In this document: positions 26,086-34,515 of the stretch, piece by piece
How the letters are laid out: every line of letters starts with the position of its first letter
Numbering within the stretch: position 1 is the first letter of the stretch
Origin: Caballeronia sp.
GTDB lineage: Bacteria > Pseudomonadota > Gammaproteobacteria > Burkholderiales > Burkholderiaceae
Assembly (NCBI RefSeq): GCF_028292365.1
Contig: NZ_JAQGMM010000408.1
Span: forward strand, 1-45,443
Direction of reading: 5' to 3'
Length of the DNA stretch: 45,443 nucleotides
Made by a program: the position numbers and the translations under genes
The notes under the pieces: generated by a model
The model's input: the letters and a program-made list of their open reading frames with translations, nothing else
What the model was told of the DNA's origin: nothing
Databases searched by the model: none

Positions 26086-26362
26086 GGCGTTGCTTGGCGG
26101 CAGGAGAGTCAAACAGAATAGTTAAGCGCCAGCGCGTCGCCAAGGAAGCGAATCTGCTAAGCAAATTACCGGGGCGGTAGATTAAGCCCTTCATTGAGGC
26201 TTTAATTGAGGCTTTAAAAGGTAAACGGGGTGTTGAGTGCATCTTTAGCAAGGAGGCTGCTATCGATTCGACGAATGCTTGGTTATCGAAAAAGGGCGCG
26301 GTTCTTAGAATCTTCGCTCCAGCATGCTTTTGTGCGCTCGAGAATTGAGAAGGAACTCCGCG
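26086..26362. promoter_or_regulatory. Divergent control region between the two halves of the importer operon
   Basis: 277 bp separating the leftward receptor/permease operon and the rightward operon. It is AT-richer than the genes. It contains a perfect tandem repeat of 12 bp (26193-26216) and a stretch ATCTTTAGCAAGGAGG that does not lead to an ORF. Both promoters must lie here; shared control of the two operons is expected. Confidence 0.5.
26193..26216. repeat. Tandem 12-bp repeat ATTGAGGCTTTA x2
   Basis: ATTGAGGCTTTA occurs twice without a gap (26193-26204 and 26205-26216), both copies identical. It is 108 bp before the leftward receptor start codon and 212 bp before the rightward ATPase start. 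It could be a regulator site; the perfect identity speaks for recent duplication or selection. Confidence 0.5.
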
Positions 26363-26431
26363 ATGACACAGTTGATTCGTTCGAAACGTGAGGTCAGCGC
26401 TCCTGTGACAACACCCGTGGAGGTCGCATGA
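26363..26431 (+). CDS. 22-codon leader ORF coupled to the ABC ATPase gene
   Basis: ATG at 26363 with AAGGA 8 bases upstream opens a 22-residue frame (begins MTQLIRSKREV, ends TTPVEVA). Its TGA (26429-26431) overlaps the ATPase ATG (26428) in an ATGA arrangement. So the peptide is positioned for translational coupling. It contains no Cys or Met codons beyond the start, arguing against simple attenuation by sulfur amino acids. It may serve only to deliver ribosomes; existence is inferred from the ribosome site and the exact overlap. Confidence 0.45.
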   Translation: MTQLIRSKREVSAPVTTPVEVA

Positions 26432-27321
26432 GTCTTCTAGCGCTCGCGCTCGATCCGCTTCAGGACGCTCCGCCACTTGCCTACGCGCCAGCACGGCCGG
26501 GCGCTGCCGGAAGTGCCGATCCCGTGCTGGTTTCATTACGCGACGTCCACCTCTCCTACGGCGCGGCGCCGGTACTCAAGGGAATTGATCTGCGTGTGCG
26601 GCGTGGCGAAGCCGTTTCTATCATCGGGCCATCCGGCTCCGGTAAGTCGACGCTTCTGCGAGTGATCAACGGCCTTGTCGCGCCACAGCAGGGCGAAGTA
26701 CATGTCGACGGCATCGATGTTCGCGCGCAGCACACCGACGCGCAGAAGATTGCGCTGCGCAAGCGCATTGGCTTCGTGTTCCAGCAATACAACCTGTTCC
26801 CGCACCTGAACGTGCTTGCCAACCTGACCATTGCGCCCATGAGCGTGCTTGGGCGCAGCCGCGCCGAAGCCGAGCACGACGCACATGCGCTGCTCGCGAA
26901 GGTGCGGTTGGCTGACAAGGCCCATGCGTATCCGGGTGAGCTATCCGGCGGGCAGCAGCAGCGTGTCGCAATTGCACGGACGCTTGCCATGCGCCCCGAC
27001 CTGATCCTTTTCGACGAAGTGACTTCCGCGCTCGATCCGGAAACGGTGGGCGAAGTGCTCACGGTGATTGGCGAACTTGTCGACGATGGCCAGACCTGCG
27101 TGCTCGTTACGCATGAAATGCGTTTCGCCGAGGATGTCAGCGACGAAGTGTTTTTTACCGAGGGCGGCGTGATTGTCGAGCACGGCGCTCCGTCGCAGAT
27201 TTTCAGCGCGCCGGAGAATGAACGCACCCGCTTGTTCCTGCAACGTGCGCGCGGCGACGACCGACGCGCGCTGCGCAAACGCTCGCGAAACAGTGCTGCT
27301 CTCGCTTTGGCTACTCCCTGA
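26428..27321 (+). CDS. Amino-acid ABC transporter ATP-binding protein
   Basis: A 297-residue ABC ATPase of the polar-amino-acid group (GlnQ/HisP). After an unusual N-terminal extension of about 30 Ala/Pro-rich residues come LRDVHLSYGAAPVLKGIDL, Walker A GPSGSGKSTLLRVINGL, Q-loop FVFQQYNLFPHLNVLANLT, signature LSGGQQQRVAIARTLA, Walker B LILFDEVTSALDPE (Val in place of the usual Pro after Glu) and switch His in VTHEMRFAEDV. It belongs with the two permeases encoded divergently; the importer genes are therefore split over two operons. First full gene of the rightward sulfur operon. Confidence 0.92.
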   Translation: MSLLALALDPLQDAPPLAYAPARPGAAGSADPVLVSLRDVHLSYGAAPVLKGIDLRVRRGEAVSIIGPSGSGKSTLLRVINGLVAPQQGEVHVDGIDVRAQHTDAQKIALRKRIGFVFQQYNLFPHLNVLANLTIAPMSVLGRSRAEAEHDAHALLAKVRLADKAHAYPGELSGGQQQRVAIARTLAMRPDLILFDEVTSALDPETVGEVLTVIGELVDDGQTCVLVTHEMRFAEDVSDEVFFTEGGVIVEHGAPSQIFSAPENERTRLFLQRARGDDRRALRKRSRNSAALALATP

Positions 27322-27354
27322 TTCTTGCAAGACTTATTACGAACCTATTCCTAA

Positions 27355-27981
27355 ATGACCGCAACCACCACCCCCGACCAAATTGGCGAACGCCAGGCCG
27401 CTGTTTCCGCATTGCTGGACCATGTACGTCATATTGTGGCCAAGCAGGGTGTGACCCGTGGCGCGCTCGATGACATCAGCGAGCACTTGCAAGCATTTGC
27501 CGCGGAACGCGCCGAGTTGTTTACTGCGGCAGATTTTCCGCCGCCGCAAGTGGGCAGCGGCGACACGTCGACGCGATACCGGTTGAATCCCGGCGAGGAC
27601 GGTTTCGCGCTTTATCTGAACTCGCTGCTGCCCGGCAAGACCACGATTCCGCATAATCACGATACATGGGCGGTCATCGCGGCGCTCGAAGGCGAAGAGC
27701 TGAATCGTGTCTATCAGCGCACGGACGATGGGTCGGACGCCGAACGTGCGACGCTCAATATCGAGCGTGAAGTCGTGGTGCGTCCGGGTACACCGATCGC
27801 GTTCCTGCCCGAGGACATTCATAGCATCCACGTAACCGGCGCCGCACCCACGCTGCATTTTCATCTGTATGGCCGGCCGCTGGAAATGCTTTCAGGGCGC
27901 CTGGGTTATGAACTCGATACCGGGCGTGTGGTGCGCTACAACACGACTCATATGCACCGTGGCACGCAGGCGGTTGGCTGA
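27355..27981 (+). CDS. Cysteine dioxygenase family cupin
   Basis: A 208-residue cupin of the cysteine-dioxygenase-like thiol dioxygenase family. The iron ligands are visible as His100-x-His102 in PHNHDTWAVI and His156 in PEDIHSIHV; an Arg/Tyr pair (TRYRLNPGEDGFALYL, then YNTTHMHRG) fits the substrate-binding residues. These enzymes oxidise cysteine or other thiols (e.g. 3-mercaptopropionate) to sulfinates. No good ribosome site lies before ATG 27355; it is 33 bp after the ATPase. It overlaps metC by one base. The exact thiol is unknown; given MetC next to it, a thiol set free by C-S cleavage is plausible. Confidence 0.87.
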   Translation: MTATTTPDQIGERQAAVSALLDHVRHIVAKQGVTRGALDDISEHLQAFAAERAELFTAADFPPPQVGSGDTSTRYRLNPGEDGFALYLNSLLPGKTTIPHNHDTWAVIAALEGEELNRVYQRTDDGSDAERATLNIEREVVVRPGTPIAFLPEDIHSIHVTGAAPTLHFHLYGRPLEMLSGRLGYELDTGRVVRYNTTHMHRGTQAVG

Positions 27982-29168
27982 TGAGTCCGCCGCTGTTGCG
28001 CAAGGCCACGCGCCTGGTGCGTGCCGGTGCGCCGAAGTTCGTCGATGGCGCCGCGCCAGTCAATGTGCCGGTCGAACGCACGAGCACGGTGCGTTTCGAG
28101 AACACATCGAGCCATGCGACGCTGCATAAACGGCGCGAAGCGGGTGAGGCGGTCAGCACGTACGGCCGGCATGGCACGCAGACGCATCGGGCGCTGGAAG
28201 CGGCTATCGGGGAACTGGAAGGGGCGCGTGACGTGCTGCTTGCCCCCTCAGGTTTGTCGGCAATTTCACTGGTGTTCATTAGCTTGTTGTCGCCGGGCGA
28301 TCACGTGCTGGTTCACGACGGTGTCTACGGGCCCGTACGCGAACGGATCGAACCGCTGCTGACGCGGCTGGGTGTTGAATTCACCTACTTCAGCGCAGCG
28401 GAGGGTCTGCCGCATAAGCTGCTTCAAGCGAATACACGACTGATTTATGCAGAGTCACCGAGTTCGTTTCTCTACGAGATCATCGATCTGCCGGCGCTTG
28501 CGGATTTTGCGCACGAGCAAGGGGTCTTGCTCGCCGCTGACAACACGTGGGGCGCGGGCTTGCTCTATCAGCCGCTGGCGCTGGGCGTGGATATCTCCAT
28601 TCAGGCTGTCACCAAATATCTGGGCGGACATTCGGACTTGATGCAGGGCGCCGTATCGACCTCTGATGCAGCCATCGGGCAACGCTTGAGGGAGACTCAC
28701 GACGCACTGGGCTTAAGCGTCAGCGCCGACGACGCTTACCTCGCATTGCGCGGCATCCGAACGCTGCCCGTACGCCTCGCGCAACACGGGCGCGGCGCGT
28801 TTGCTGTTGCGTCATATTTGCAGCGCGTAAGGCAAGTCACACGCGTCTTCCATCCGGCGTTGGCCACTGATCCCGGACATGCATTGTGGTCGCGAGATTT
28901 CCACGGCGCGAACGGGCTTGTCTCGTTCGCTGTACGTGACACCGATACCAGCCAGGCTGCGGCTCTGATCGACGCGTTGAAGCTATTCAGCATTGGCGCG
29001 TCATGGGGCGGATATGAAAGCCTCGCCCTGATCGCACCGCCGCGACGTTTGCGTTCCCAGAGTTATTGGCAGGGACAGGACGCCGTGATCCGGTTGCACG
29101 TCGGGTTGGAGGATGCGGACGATCTCATCCTCGACCTCGCACAAGCGTTTCGCAGCGTGCTGTCCTAA
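27981..29168 (+). CDS. metC: Cystathionine beta-lyase (C-S lyase)
   Basis: A 395-residue PLP enzyme of the Cys/Met-metabolism family. It has STYGRHGTQTHRALEAAI (Tyr61, Arg63 phosphate contacts), AGEAV, the aspartate of AADNTWGAGLLYQ (Asp187) and the PLP lysine in QAVTKYLGGHSDLMQGAVS (Lys212). NTWGAG with Trp is typical of bacterial MetC rather than CGS or CGL. It cleaves C-S bonds of cystathionine, cystine, lanthionine or S-substituted cysteines to thiol, pyruvate and ammonia. Its location between a thiol dioxygenase and a rhodanese protein suggests catabolism rather than methionine synthesis. Confidence 0.93.
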   Translation: MSPPLLRKATRLVRAGAPKFVDGAAPVNVPVERTSTVRFENTSSHATLHKRREAGEAVSTYGRHGTQTHRALEAAIGELEGARDVLLAPSGLSAISLVFISLLSPGDHVLVHDGVYGPVRERIEPLLTRLGVEFTYFSAAEGLPHKLLQANTRLIYAESPSSFLYEIIDLPALADFAHEQGVLLAADNTWGAGLLYQPLALGVDISIQAVTKYLGGHSDLMQGAVSTSDAAIGQRLRETHDALGLSVSADDAYLALRGIRTLPVRLAQHGRGAFAVASYLQRVRQVTRVFHPALATDPGHALWSRDFHGANGLVSFAVRDTDTSQAAALIDALKLFSIGASWGGYESLALIAPPRRLRSQSYWQGQDAVIRLHVGLEDADDLILDLAQAFRSVLS

Positions 29169-29201
29169 AAGCAGTCCATAGCTCATTCTGGCCCTTCTCC
29201 C

Positions 29202-30824
29202 ATGACCTCAATCCGAAACGACGCGGCTTTCATCGATGCCTCCGTTGTCCGCGCATGGCTTAACGATGAAGCCGAAATCGCCTTGCTCGATGTTCGCGAA
29301 GCTGGGCAATTCGGTGAAGGGCATCCGTTCTTCGCCATCCCGTTGCCGTACAGCCGGCTGGAAATAGATGCGCCGCGACTGGTGCCTAGACCCGACACGC
29401 GGATCGTCTTGCTGGACGATGGCGAAGGTATCGCGGTACACGCTGGACGTCGTTTGAGGGCGCTTGGTTACACGAATGTCTCCGTCCTGCGCGAGGGTGC
29501 GCGCGGCTGGCTGGCGGCTGGTTATACGCTGTTTAAAGGGGTGAATCTGCCATCGAAGACCTTTGGCGAACTCGTTGAACACGCGTATGGAACGCCGCAT
29601 TTGTCACCGGAAGAACTTGCGGTGCTGATTGAAGAAGGACGAGCACATGCGTTGTTCGACGGACGTACGCTCGATGAACATCGGAAGATGACCATTCCTG
29701 GCGCTATTCCTGTCCCAAACGGCGAGCTCGCGTACCGGATCGGAACGCTTGTTGCCGACCCTGCAACGCCGATCGTGATTCATTGCGCTGGCCGCACACG
29801 CAGCATTATCGGCGCGCAGACCTTGCGCAACCTTGGCGTGCCGAATCCGGTGATCGCGCTGGAGAATGGCACGCAAGGCTGGGCGCTGGCGGGACTCAAG
29901 CTCGAACATGGCAGCGAGCGCCGCTATGCGGAGGGTCTGAACGAAGCGGCGGTAGCTGACGCGCAGACGCGCACGGCCAAGCTTGCCGCGCGCTTCGACG
30001 TTGCGACGCTCGATGCTTCGGCCGCGCAAGAATGGCTTGCTGATCCGCACCGGACGACCTTCCTGATCGATGTCCGCACACAGGAAGAGTTCGCGCACGA
30101 TTGTCTGCCAAACGCCATTCACGCGCCCGGAGGGCAATTGGTGCAGGCGACCGACCAGACCATCGGTGTGCGGGATGCCCGCGTTTTGCTAGTTGATTAC
30201 GACGGCGTGCGTGCTCCTGTGATTGCTACATGGCTCGTGCAACTGGGCTTTGAGGCCGCGTTGATCGATGCCCGCAATGCCGCTACGCTGCACATCGGCA
30301 AGCAGATTGCGTCGGCGCAATCGTCCTTGCCGCTGCTCGACACAGCCGCGTTGCGCGAAGCCGGAACGGGTCAGGTGTTGCTGCTTGATTTGCGATCGAG
30401 TGCCGCCTACAGGCGGGAACATGCTGCTGGTGCGCACTGGTCGATTCGCCCGCAACTCGCGAAAACGCTCACCGCGCTTAAGGCCGCACCGGGCGACACG
30501 CTGCTGCTATTCGCAGACGAACCTGCAGTAGCAGGCATCGCGGCGACGGACCTGCGCGAGCTGGGTTTCACGTCGCTTTATCTTGCCGCCAATGGAATCG
30601 ATACCTGGAGACAAGCGGGCTTGCCGCTGGCATCGACGCCGGATATTCCCGCCGATGCCGAACGCATCGACTATCTGTTCTTTGTCCACGATCGCCACGA
30701 TGGCAATCTCGATGCCGCTCGTCAATATCTCGATTGGGAGACCGGTCTGATCGCGCAGTGCGCCCCGGATGAACTCGCTGTTTTTCGTATCGATGCACCC
30801 GTCACAGAAAATCCCAGCCGATGA
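29202..30824 (+). CDS. Four-domain rhodanese-homology protein with one catalytic Cys
   Basis: A 540-residue protein built of four rhodanese-like domains: about residues 12-112, 134-236, 270-365 and 378-478, each with a 'D-V-R' strand (ALLDVREAGQF, ALFDGRTLDEH, FLIDVRTQEEF, LLLDLRSSAAY) and a G-W or D-T-W motif near the end. Only domain 2 has the active-site loop Cys (IVIHCAGRTRS, Cys195); at the same place the others have Asp or Ala (LLDDGEG, LLVDYDG, LLFADEP). So one domain transfers sulfane sulfur and three are inactive or structural. A C-terminal 60 residues follow. Overlaps the second receptor gene by four bases, so the genes are co-transcribed. Multi-domain rhodaneses of this size are uncommon. 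Confidence 0.87.
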   Translation: MTSIRNDAAFIDASVVRAWLNDEAEIALLDVREAGQFGEGHPFFAIPLPYSRLEIDAPRLVPRPDTRIVLLDDGEGIAVHAGRRLRALGYTNVSVLREGARGWLAAGYTLFKGVNLPSKTFGELVEHAYGTPHLSPEELAVLIEEGRAHALFDGRTLDEHRKMTIPGAIPVPNGELAYRIGTLVADPATPIVIHCAGRTRSIIGAQTLRNLGVPNPVIALENGTQGWALAGLKLEHGSERRYAEGLNEAAVADAQTRTAKLAARFDVATLDASAAQEWLADPHRTTFLIDVRTQEEFAHDCLPNAIHAPGGQLVQATDQTIGVRDARVLLVDYDGVRAPVIATWLVQLGFEAALIDARNAATLHIGKQIASAQSSLPLLDTAALREAGTGQVLLLDLRSSAAYRREHAAGAHWSIRPQLAKTLTALKAAPGDTLLLFADEPAVAGIAATDLRELGFTSLYLAANGIDTWRQAGLPLASTPDIPADAERIDYLFFVHDRHDGNLDAARQYLDWETGLIAQCAPDELAVFRIDAPVTENPSR

Positions 30825-31642
30825 AATTTCGCTTCACCACCTTCTTAAGCGTTTCCCTGACCGCGTTTGCGCTCTCGCAAACCGTTCACGCCGACGCCAC
30901 CCTCGACCGGATCAAGTCACGCGGCACGCTTACCGTTGGAGTCGTGCTCGACGGCACCTACGGTTCACTCGACCCGCAGACTCGCGAGCCCATCGGCTAC
31001 AACGTTGAACTTGCCCAAGATCTCGCCCGGCGTCTTGGCGTGAAATTTGAAGCCGTGGAAGTCACGCCTCCGAACCGCGTGCAATTTCTCCAGCAGGGCA
31101 AGGTCGATGCGCTGATCGCCAGCATGCAGTACACGAAAGAGCGCGACGAGATACTGAGTCATGTGCCCACGCCGTTCGAGGAGATCGGCGGCTCCGCGAT
31201 GGTTCACAAGGGAGCGGGTATCCATAGTTGGAACGATCTGCGCGGCAAGCCTGTTTGCGTATCGCAAGGCAGTAACTACACGCGTCCGCTGATTGAACAA
31301 TACGGGGCACAGGTCAAGGGTTTCAAAGGCATGCCCGAAGCGCTGCTGGCGATGCGCGGCGGGACGTGCGTGGCATCGGTTCACGTGACGCCCGGTATCC
31401 AGGCCCGGCTCGCGAGTACTTCGGGCGAGTGGCAGGACTATGAGTCGCCGATACCTGACCAACTGATTCCGTCACCCTCGGTGATCTGGGTGCGCAAGGG
31501 TGAGACCGACACGGTCGCGGCGCTCGACAAGATTGTGAAGGAGTGGCACCGGAGCGGTTTTCTCATCGATGAAGGTAATAAGTGGCACATGCCTCCCTCA
31601 CAGCAATTGCTCGCGTGGCATAGGGAGCATTCGTCGAAATAA
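30821..31642 (+). CDS. Amino-acid ABC transporter substrate-binding protein 2
   Basis: A 273-residue periplasmic receptor (SBP_bac_3) with Sec signal FTTFLSVSLTAFALSQTVHA. It shares long stretches with the receptor at 25249-26085 (e.g. RVQFLQQGKVDALIA, DLRGKPVCVSQGSNY), including both Cys. It overlaps the rhodanese gene stop in an ATGA. Having no permease of its own next to it, it probably shares the importer with receptor 1 and widens the ligand range. Ligand unknown. Confidence 0.9.
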   Translation: MKFRFTTFLSVSLTAFALSQTVHADATLDRIKSRGTLTVGVVLDGTYGSLDPQTREPIGYNVELAQDLARRLGVKFEAVEVTPPNRVQFLQQGKVDALIASMQYTKERDEILSHVPTPFEEIGGSAMVHKGAGIHSWNDLRGKPVCVSQGSNYTRPLIEQYGAQVKGFKGMPEALLAMRGGTCVASVHVTPGIQARLASTSGEWQDYESPIPDQLIPSPSVIWVRKGETDTVAALDKIVKEWHRSGFLIDEGNKWHMPPSQQLLAWHREHSSK

Positions 31643-31648
31643 GGTGGG

Positions 31649-31684
31649 GGGCTGGTTATAGGGCTGGTGATTGGGCTGGCTATA
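31649..31684. repeat. Three degenerate 12-bp tandem repeats
   Basis: GGGCTGGTTATA, GGGCTGGTGATT and GGGCTGGCTATA follow each other directly after the receptor 2 stop codon. They differ at up to four positions. No obvious role; perhaps slippage. Confidence 0.45.
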
Positions 31685-31797
31685 GCCGTTGCGTTCCGTA
31701 AAAAGCGTCTAAGCAAAGTTGAATTGCTTGGTTGCCAGTGCGAGCGTCCCTTTTCAATATCTCGATCATCCCTCCATTTCCGGATTGAACCCGCTCG

Positions 31798-33240
31798 ATG
31801 ACAGCCACCCCCGATCCCGATGCAAACGCGCTCGACGCGCTGCGACTGCTAGGTCCCGACCCGGATAACTGGGTCCCCGACCGGGCAGGTATTGACCATA
31901 ACGTCGTGATCGTTGGCGGCGGGCAGACGGGCGCCGCATTCGCATTCGCGCTTCGGCGCGCCGGTATTGGCAAGGTGTCGGTGATCGACGCGGCAGCCGA
32001 CGAAGCAGGCGCGGGCGTCTGGCTCAACCGGGCGCGCATGAACAAATTGCGTACACCGAAGACACTGACCGGGCCCGAACTCAGCGTCGCGGGGTTGAGC
32101 TTCCAGGCGTGGTTTGAAGCGCGTTGGGGCGCGGCGGCCTATGCGGACATCGACCGGATTCCCCGCGCGCGCTGGGCCGAATATCTTGGATGGTATCGGC
32201 ATTTCCTGAAGATCCCGATTCGCTACGGCACACGGCTCGCGCGGATAGAACCGGTGGACTCGCACTTCCGGTTGCGCCTGCTGAACGCGGCGGGCGAGGA
32301 GCATGTCGAGACAGCACGCAAGGTGATCTTGTGCAACGGCGTAGCGGGTAACGGTGCCGCGCAGATACCGGCCGTGCTGCACGAGAACCTGCCGCGCTCG
32401 CTCTACGCACATACGTCCGAGGCTATCGATTTCAATGCGCTCAAGGGGAAAGTGGTCGCGGTGATTGGCGGTGCGGCATCTGCCTTCGACGCGGCCGCCA
32501 CGGCGCTGGAAACGGGCGCGGCGCAAGCGCATCTCTTCGTGCGCCGCGCCGCGATTTCCGCCGTTCCCATTACGCGTACTCGTGCGTATCCGGGTGCGTA
32601 CGACAACTATCCTGCGTTACCGGACGCTGTGCGTTGGCGTCAGGCATTACGCTTTCGGCAGGCGGGTTCAACGCCGCCGGTCGATGCCGTGGAACGCGCG
32701 ACGAAGCATCCAAACTTCCATCTGCATCCTGGCGCGGCCTGGAGCCACGCGAGCGCGGAGGGTGGACGGATTGTGGCCCGTGTGGGCAACGAACAATTCC
32801 ACTTCGACTTTGCCATCGCGGGTACGGGCTACCTTATCGATCCGGCCGTTCGACCCGAGCTTTCAGCGGTATCGAAAGATATTTTGCTGTGGCGCGACCG
32901 GTATGTTCCCGAGGACCACGAGCGCGATGATTACCTCGGCGCCCATCCCTATCTTGGTGCGGCGCTCGAGTATCTGGAGAAAATTCCTGGAACGGCGCCT
33001 CATCTGGCGAACCTTCACGTCTACAACCCCGCGGGCCTCGTGAGCTTCGGTGTGCCGGTAGGCGACGTGCCAAGCATGAAACGCGATATTCCGGCGGTGG
33101 TGAGCCGGATCAGCCGCGATCTGTTTCTCGCCGATCTCGACCGGCATGAAGCGCGTCTGAATGGCGACGTGCCGCCCGACTTCAGCGAGACCCTCTATGC
33201 GCATAGCGTGTGGCAAGGCGAGAAGGCTGACATCGCCTGA
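31798..33240 (+). CDS. FAD/NAD(P)-binding monooxygenase-like protein
   Basis: A 480-residue flavoprotein with two Rossmann folds: FAD site VVIVGGGQTGAAFAFALRRAG (about residues 36-56) preceding an Asp acidic end, and NADPH site VVAVIGGAASAFDAAATALE (about 218-237). An ATG-like strand FDFAIAGTGYLID lies about residue 339. The shape is that of class B flavin monooxygenases (FMO/BVMO/SidA type), though the FxGxxxHxxxW fingerprint is not recognisable. Such enzymes oxygenate S or N atoms. It sits 155 bp after the receptor 2 gene and 184 bp before the sulfonate importer. Substrate unknown; sulfur context suggests an organosulfur compound. Confidence 0.8.
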   Translation: MTATPDPDANALDALRLLGPDPDNWVPDRAGIDHNVVIVGGGQTGAAFAFALRRAGIGKVSVIDAAADEAGAGVWLNRARMNKLRTPKTLTGPELSVAGLSFQAWFEARWGAAAYADIDRIPRARWAEYLGWYRHFLKIPIRYGTRLARIEPVDSHFRLRLLNAAGEEHVETARKVILCNGVAGNGAAQIPAVLHENLPRSLYAHTSEAIDFNALKGKVVAVIGGAASAFDAAATALETGAAQAHLFVRRAAISAVPITRTRAYPGAYDNYPALPDAVRWRQALRFRQAGSTPPVDAVERATKHPNFHLHPGAAWSHASAEGGRIVARVGNEQFHFDFAIAGTGYLIDPAVRPELSAVSKDILLWRDRYVPEDHERDDYLGAHPYLGAALEYLEKIPGTAPHLANLHVYNPAGLVSFGVPVGDVPSMKRDIPAVVSRISRDLFLADLDRHEARLNGDVPPDFSETLYAHSVWQGEKADIA

Positions 33241-33423
33241 ACCATCATGGAATCAATAAAGCGCCTGGCCTCATAACCATATCGCAAACGAATAATTGTT
33301 AAGAGGCCGAAGCGTCGCTAGTCTTGGCGTTTGTAGCTTTTCAACGCGCCGTGGCAATACACCAATACCCGGCTTCAGAGCCTGCGCACAGGGCTTATTT
33401 CAACATACGAGGGCCTTCCCATC

Positions 33424-34515
33424 ATGTCCGGCACTCCTCATTTCGATCAGGCGTCGGGACACCCCGGTGTCGGGTTCCAGCCGCATGCCGCAAGCATCCG
33501 GACGCAACCAGCCCGCGTGAGCGCGGCGTCATCGAGCGCGTCGGGCACGAGCCTGCTGCCGGCGTGGCTAGCGGCGTTGGCGTGGCTCGCCAGTGCGGGC
33601 CTGACACGCTGGTGGCCCGATGCGGATGAGTGGCCCTACACCGGCCATCTGATTGTGCTCAAACTAGTGCTCGCGTTGACGGCGCTGCTGATTGGCGTGG
33701 CGGCGCGCAGAAGCCTGCTGGCGCGCCAGCCCGATGCGGCGCAATCACGCGCTGAACGCTGGCTCAAGGCCATGCCCTGGCTGGTCGCGCTCGCGGTGGG
33801 TGTGACCGCGTGGGAAGTACTTACCGCGAAACTCGAATGGCTGCCTCGACCGTTTTTTGCTCCCCCTCAAGCGCTGATCGCAGTTTATTTCGATGACTTC
33901 CCGCGCCTTGGTTCAAGCGTCGCTCATTCATTCGGATTACTTGCTTATGGGTATGTGATCGGTGCGGTGGTGGGATTTGTGACGGGCGTTGGCATCGGCT
34001 GGTCGCGGGCGGTGGGGTACTGGCTGCATCCGGTATTACGGCTGATCGGTCCGTTGCCCGCCACGGCCTGGTTGCCGCTGGCGTTCTTTTTCTTCCCGTC
34101 GAGCTTCAGCGCCAGTGTTTTCCTGATCGCGCTCGCAACCGGGTTTCCTGTAGCCGTGCTTACTTGGTCGGGTGTCGCCGGAGTCAACAGCATGTTCTAC
34201 GATATCGCACGAACGCTGGGCGCACGCCCCGGTTTCCTGATCCTGAAGGTTGCTATACCGGCCGCGTTGCCGTCGGTGTTCGTCGGACTTTTCATGGGAC
34301 TGGGCGCGTCGTTTTCCGTGCTGATCGTGGCCGAGATGATGGGCGTTAAAGCAGGGCTCGGCTGGTATTTGCAATGGGCGCAGGGATGGGCGGCTTATTC
34401 GAACATGTACGCGGCGTTGCTGGTCATGGCGTTGATGTGTTCCGGGTTAATCACGTTGCTGTTCCGCTTTAGAGACCGGTTACTCGCCTGGCAGAAGGGG
34501 TTGTTGAAATGGTAA
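33424..34515 (+). CDS. SsuC/TauC-type ABC permease with long N-terminus
   Basis: A 363-residue membrane protein. The C-terminal 250 residues are a sulfonate/nitrate/taurine-type permease: PPQALIAVYFDDFPRLGSSV, YDIARTLGARPGFLILKVAI with the EAA loop and FMGLGASFSVLIVAEMMGVK. Unlike TauC it carries about 90 extra N-terminal residues with two additional hydrophobic segments (AALAWLASAG and IVLKLVLALTALLIG). It is the first gene of a C-B-A order importer; overlap with the ATPase is seven bases. Substrate unknown; sulfonates or sulfate esters are the typical ligands. Confidence 0.85.
   Translation: MSGTPHFDQASGHPGVGFQPHAASIRTQPARVSAASSSASGTSLLPAWLAALAWLASAGLTRWWPDADEWPYTGHLIVLKLVLALTALLIGVAARRSLLARQPDAAQSRAERWLKAMPWLVALAVGVTAWEVLTAKLEWLPRPFFAPPQALIAVYFDDFPRLGSSVAHSFGLLAYGYVIGAVVGFVTGVGIGWSRAVGYWLHPVLRLIGPLPATAWLPLAFFFFPSSFSASVFLIALATGFPVAVLTWSGVAGVNSMFYDIARTLGARPGFLILKVAIPAALPSVFVGLFMGLGASFSVLIVAEMMGVKAGLGWYLQWAQGWAAYSNMYAALLVMALMCSGLITLLFRFRDRLLAWQKGLLKW

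Noticed and set aside
25685-26536. Leftward 283-codon open frame across the receptor 1 gene and the divergent promoter
   Set aside because: It is out of frame with receptor 1, rich in Arg, His and Pro, has no family features and runs over the promoter region and the ATPase start.
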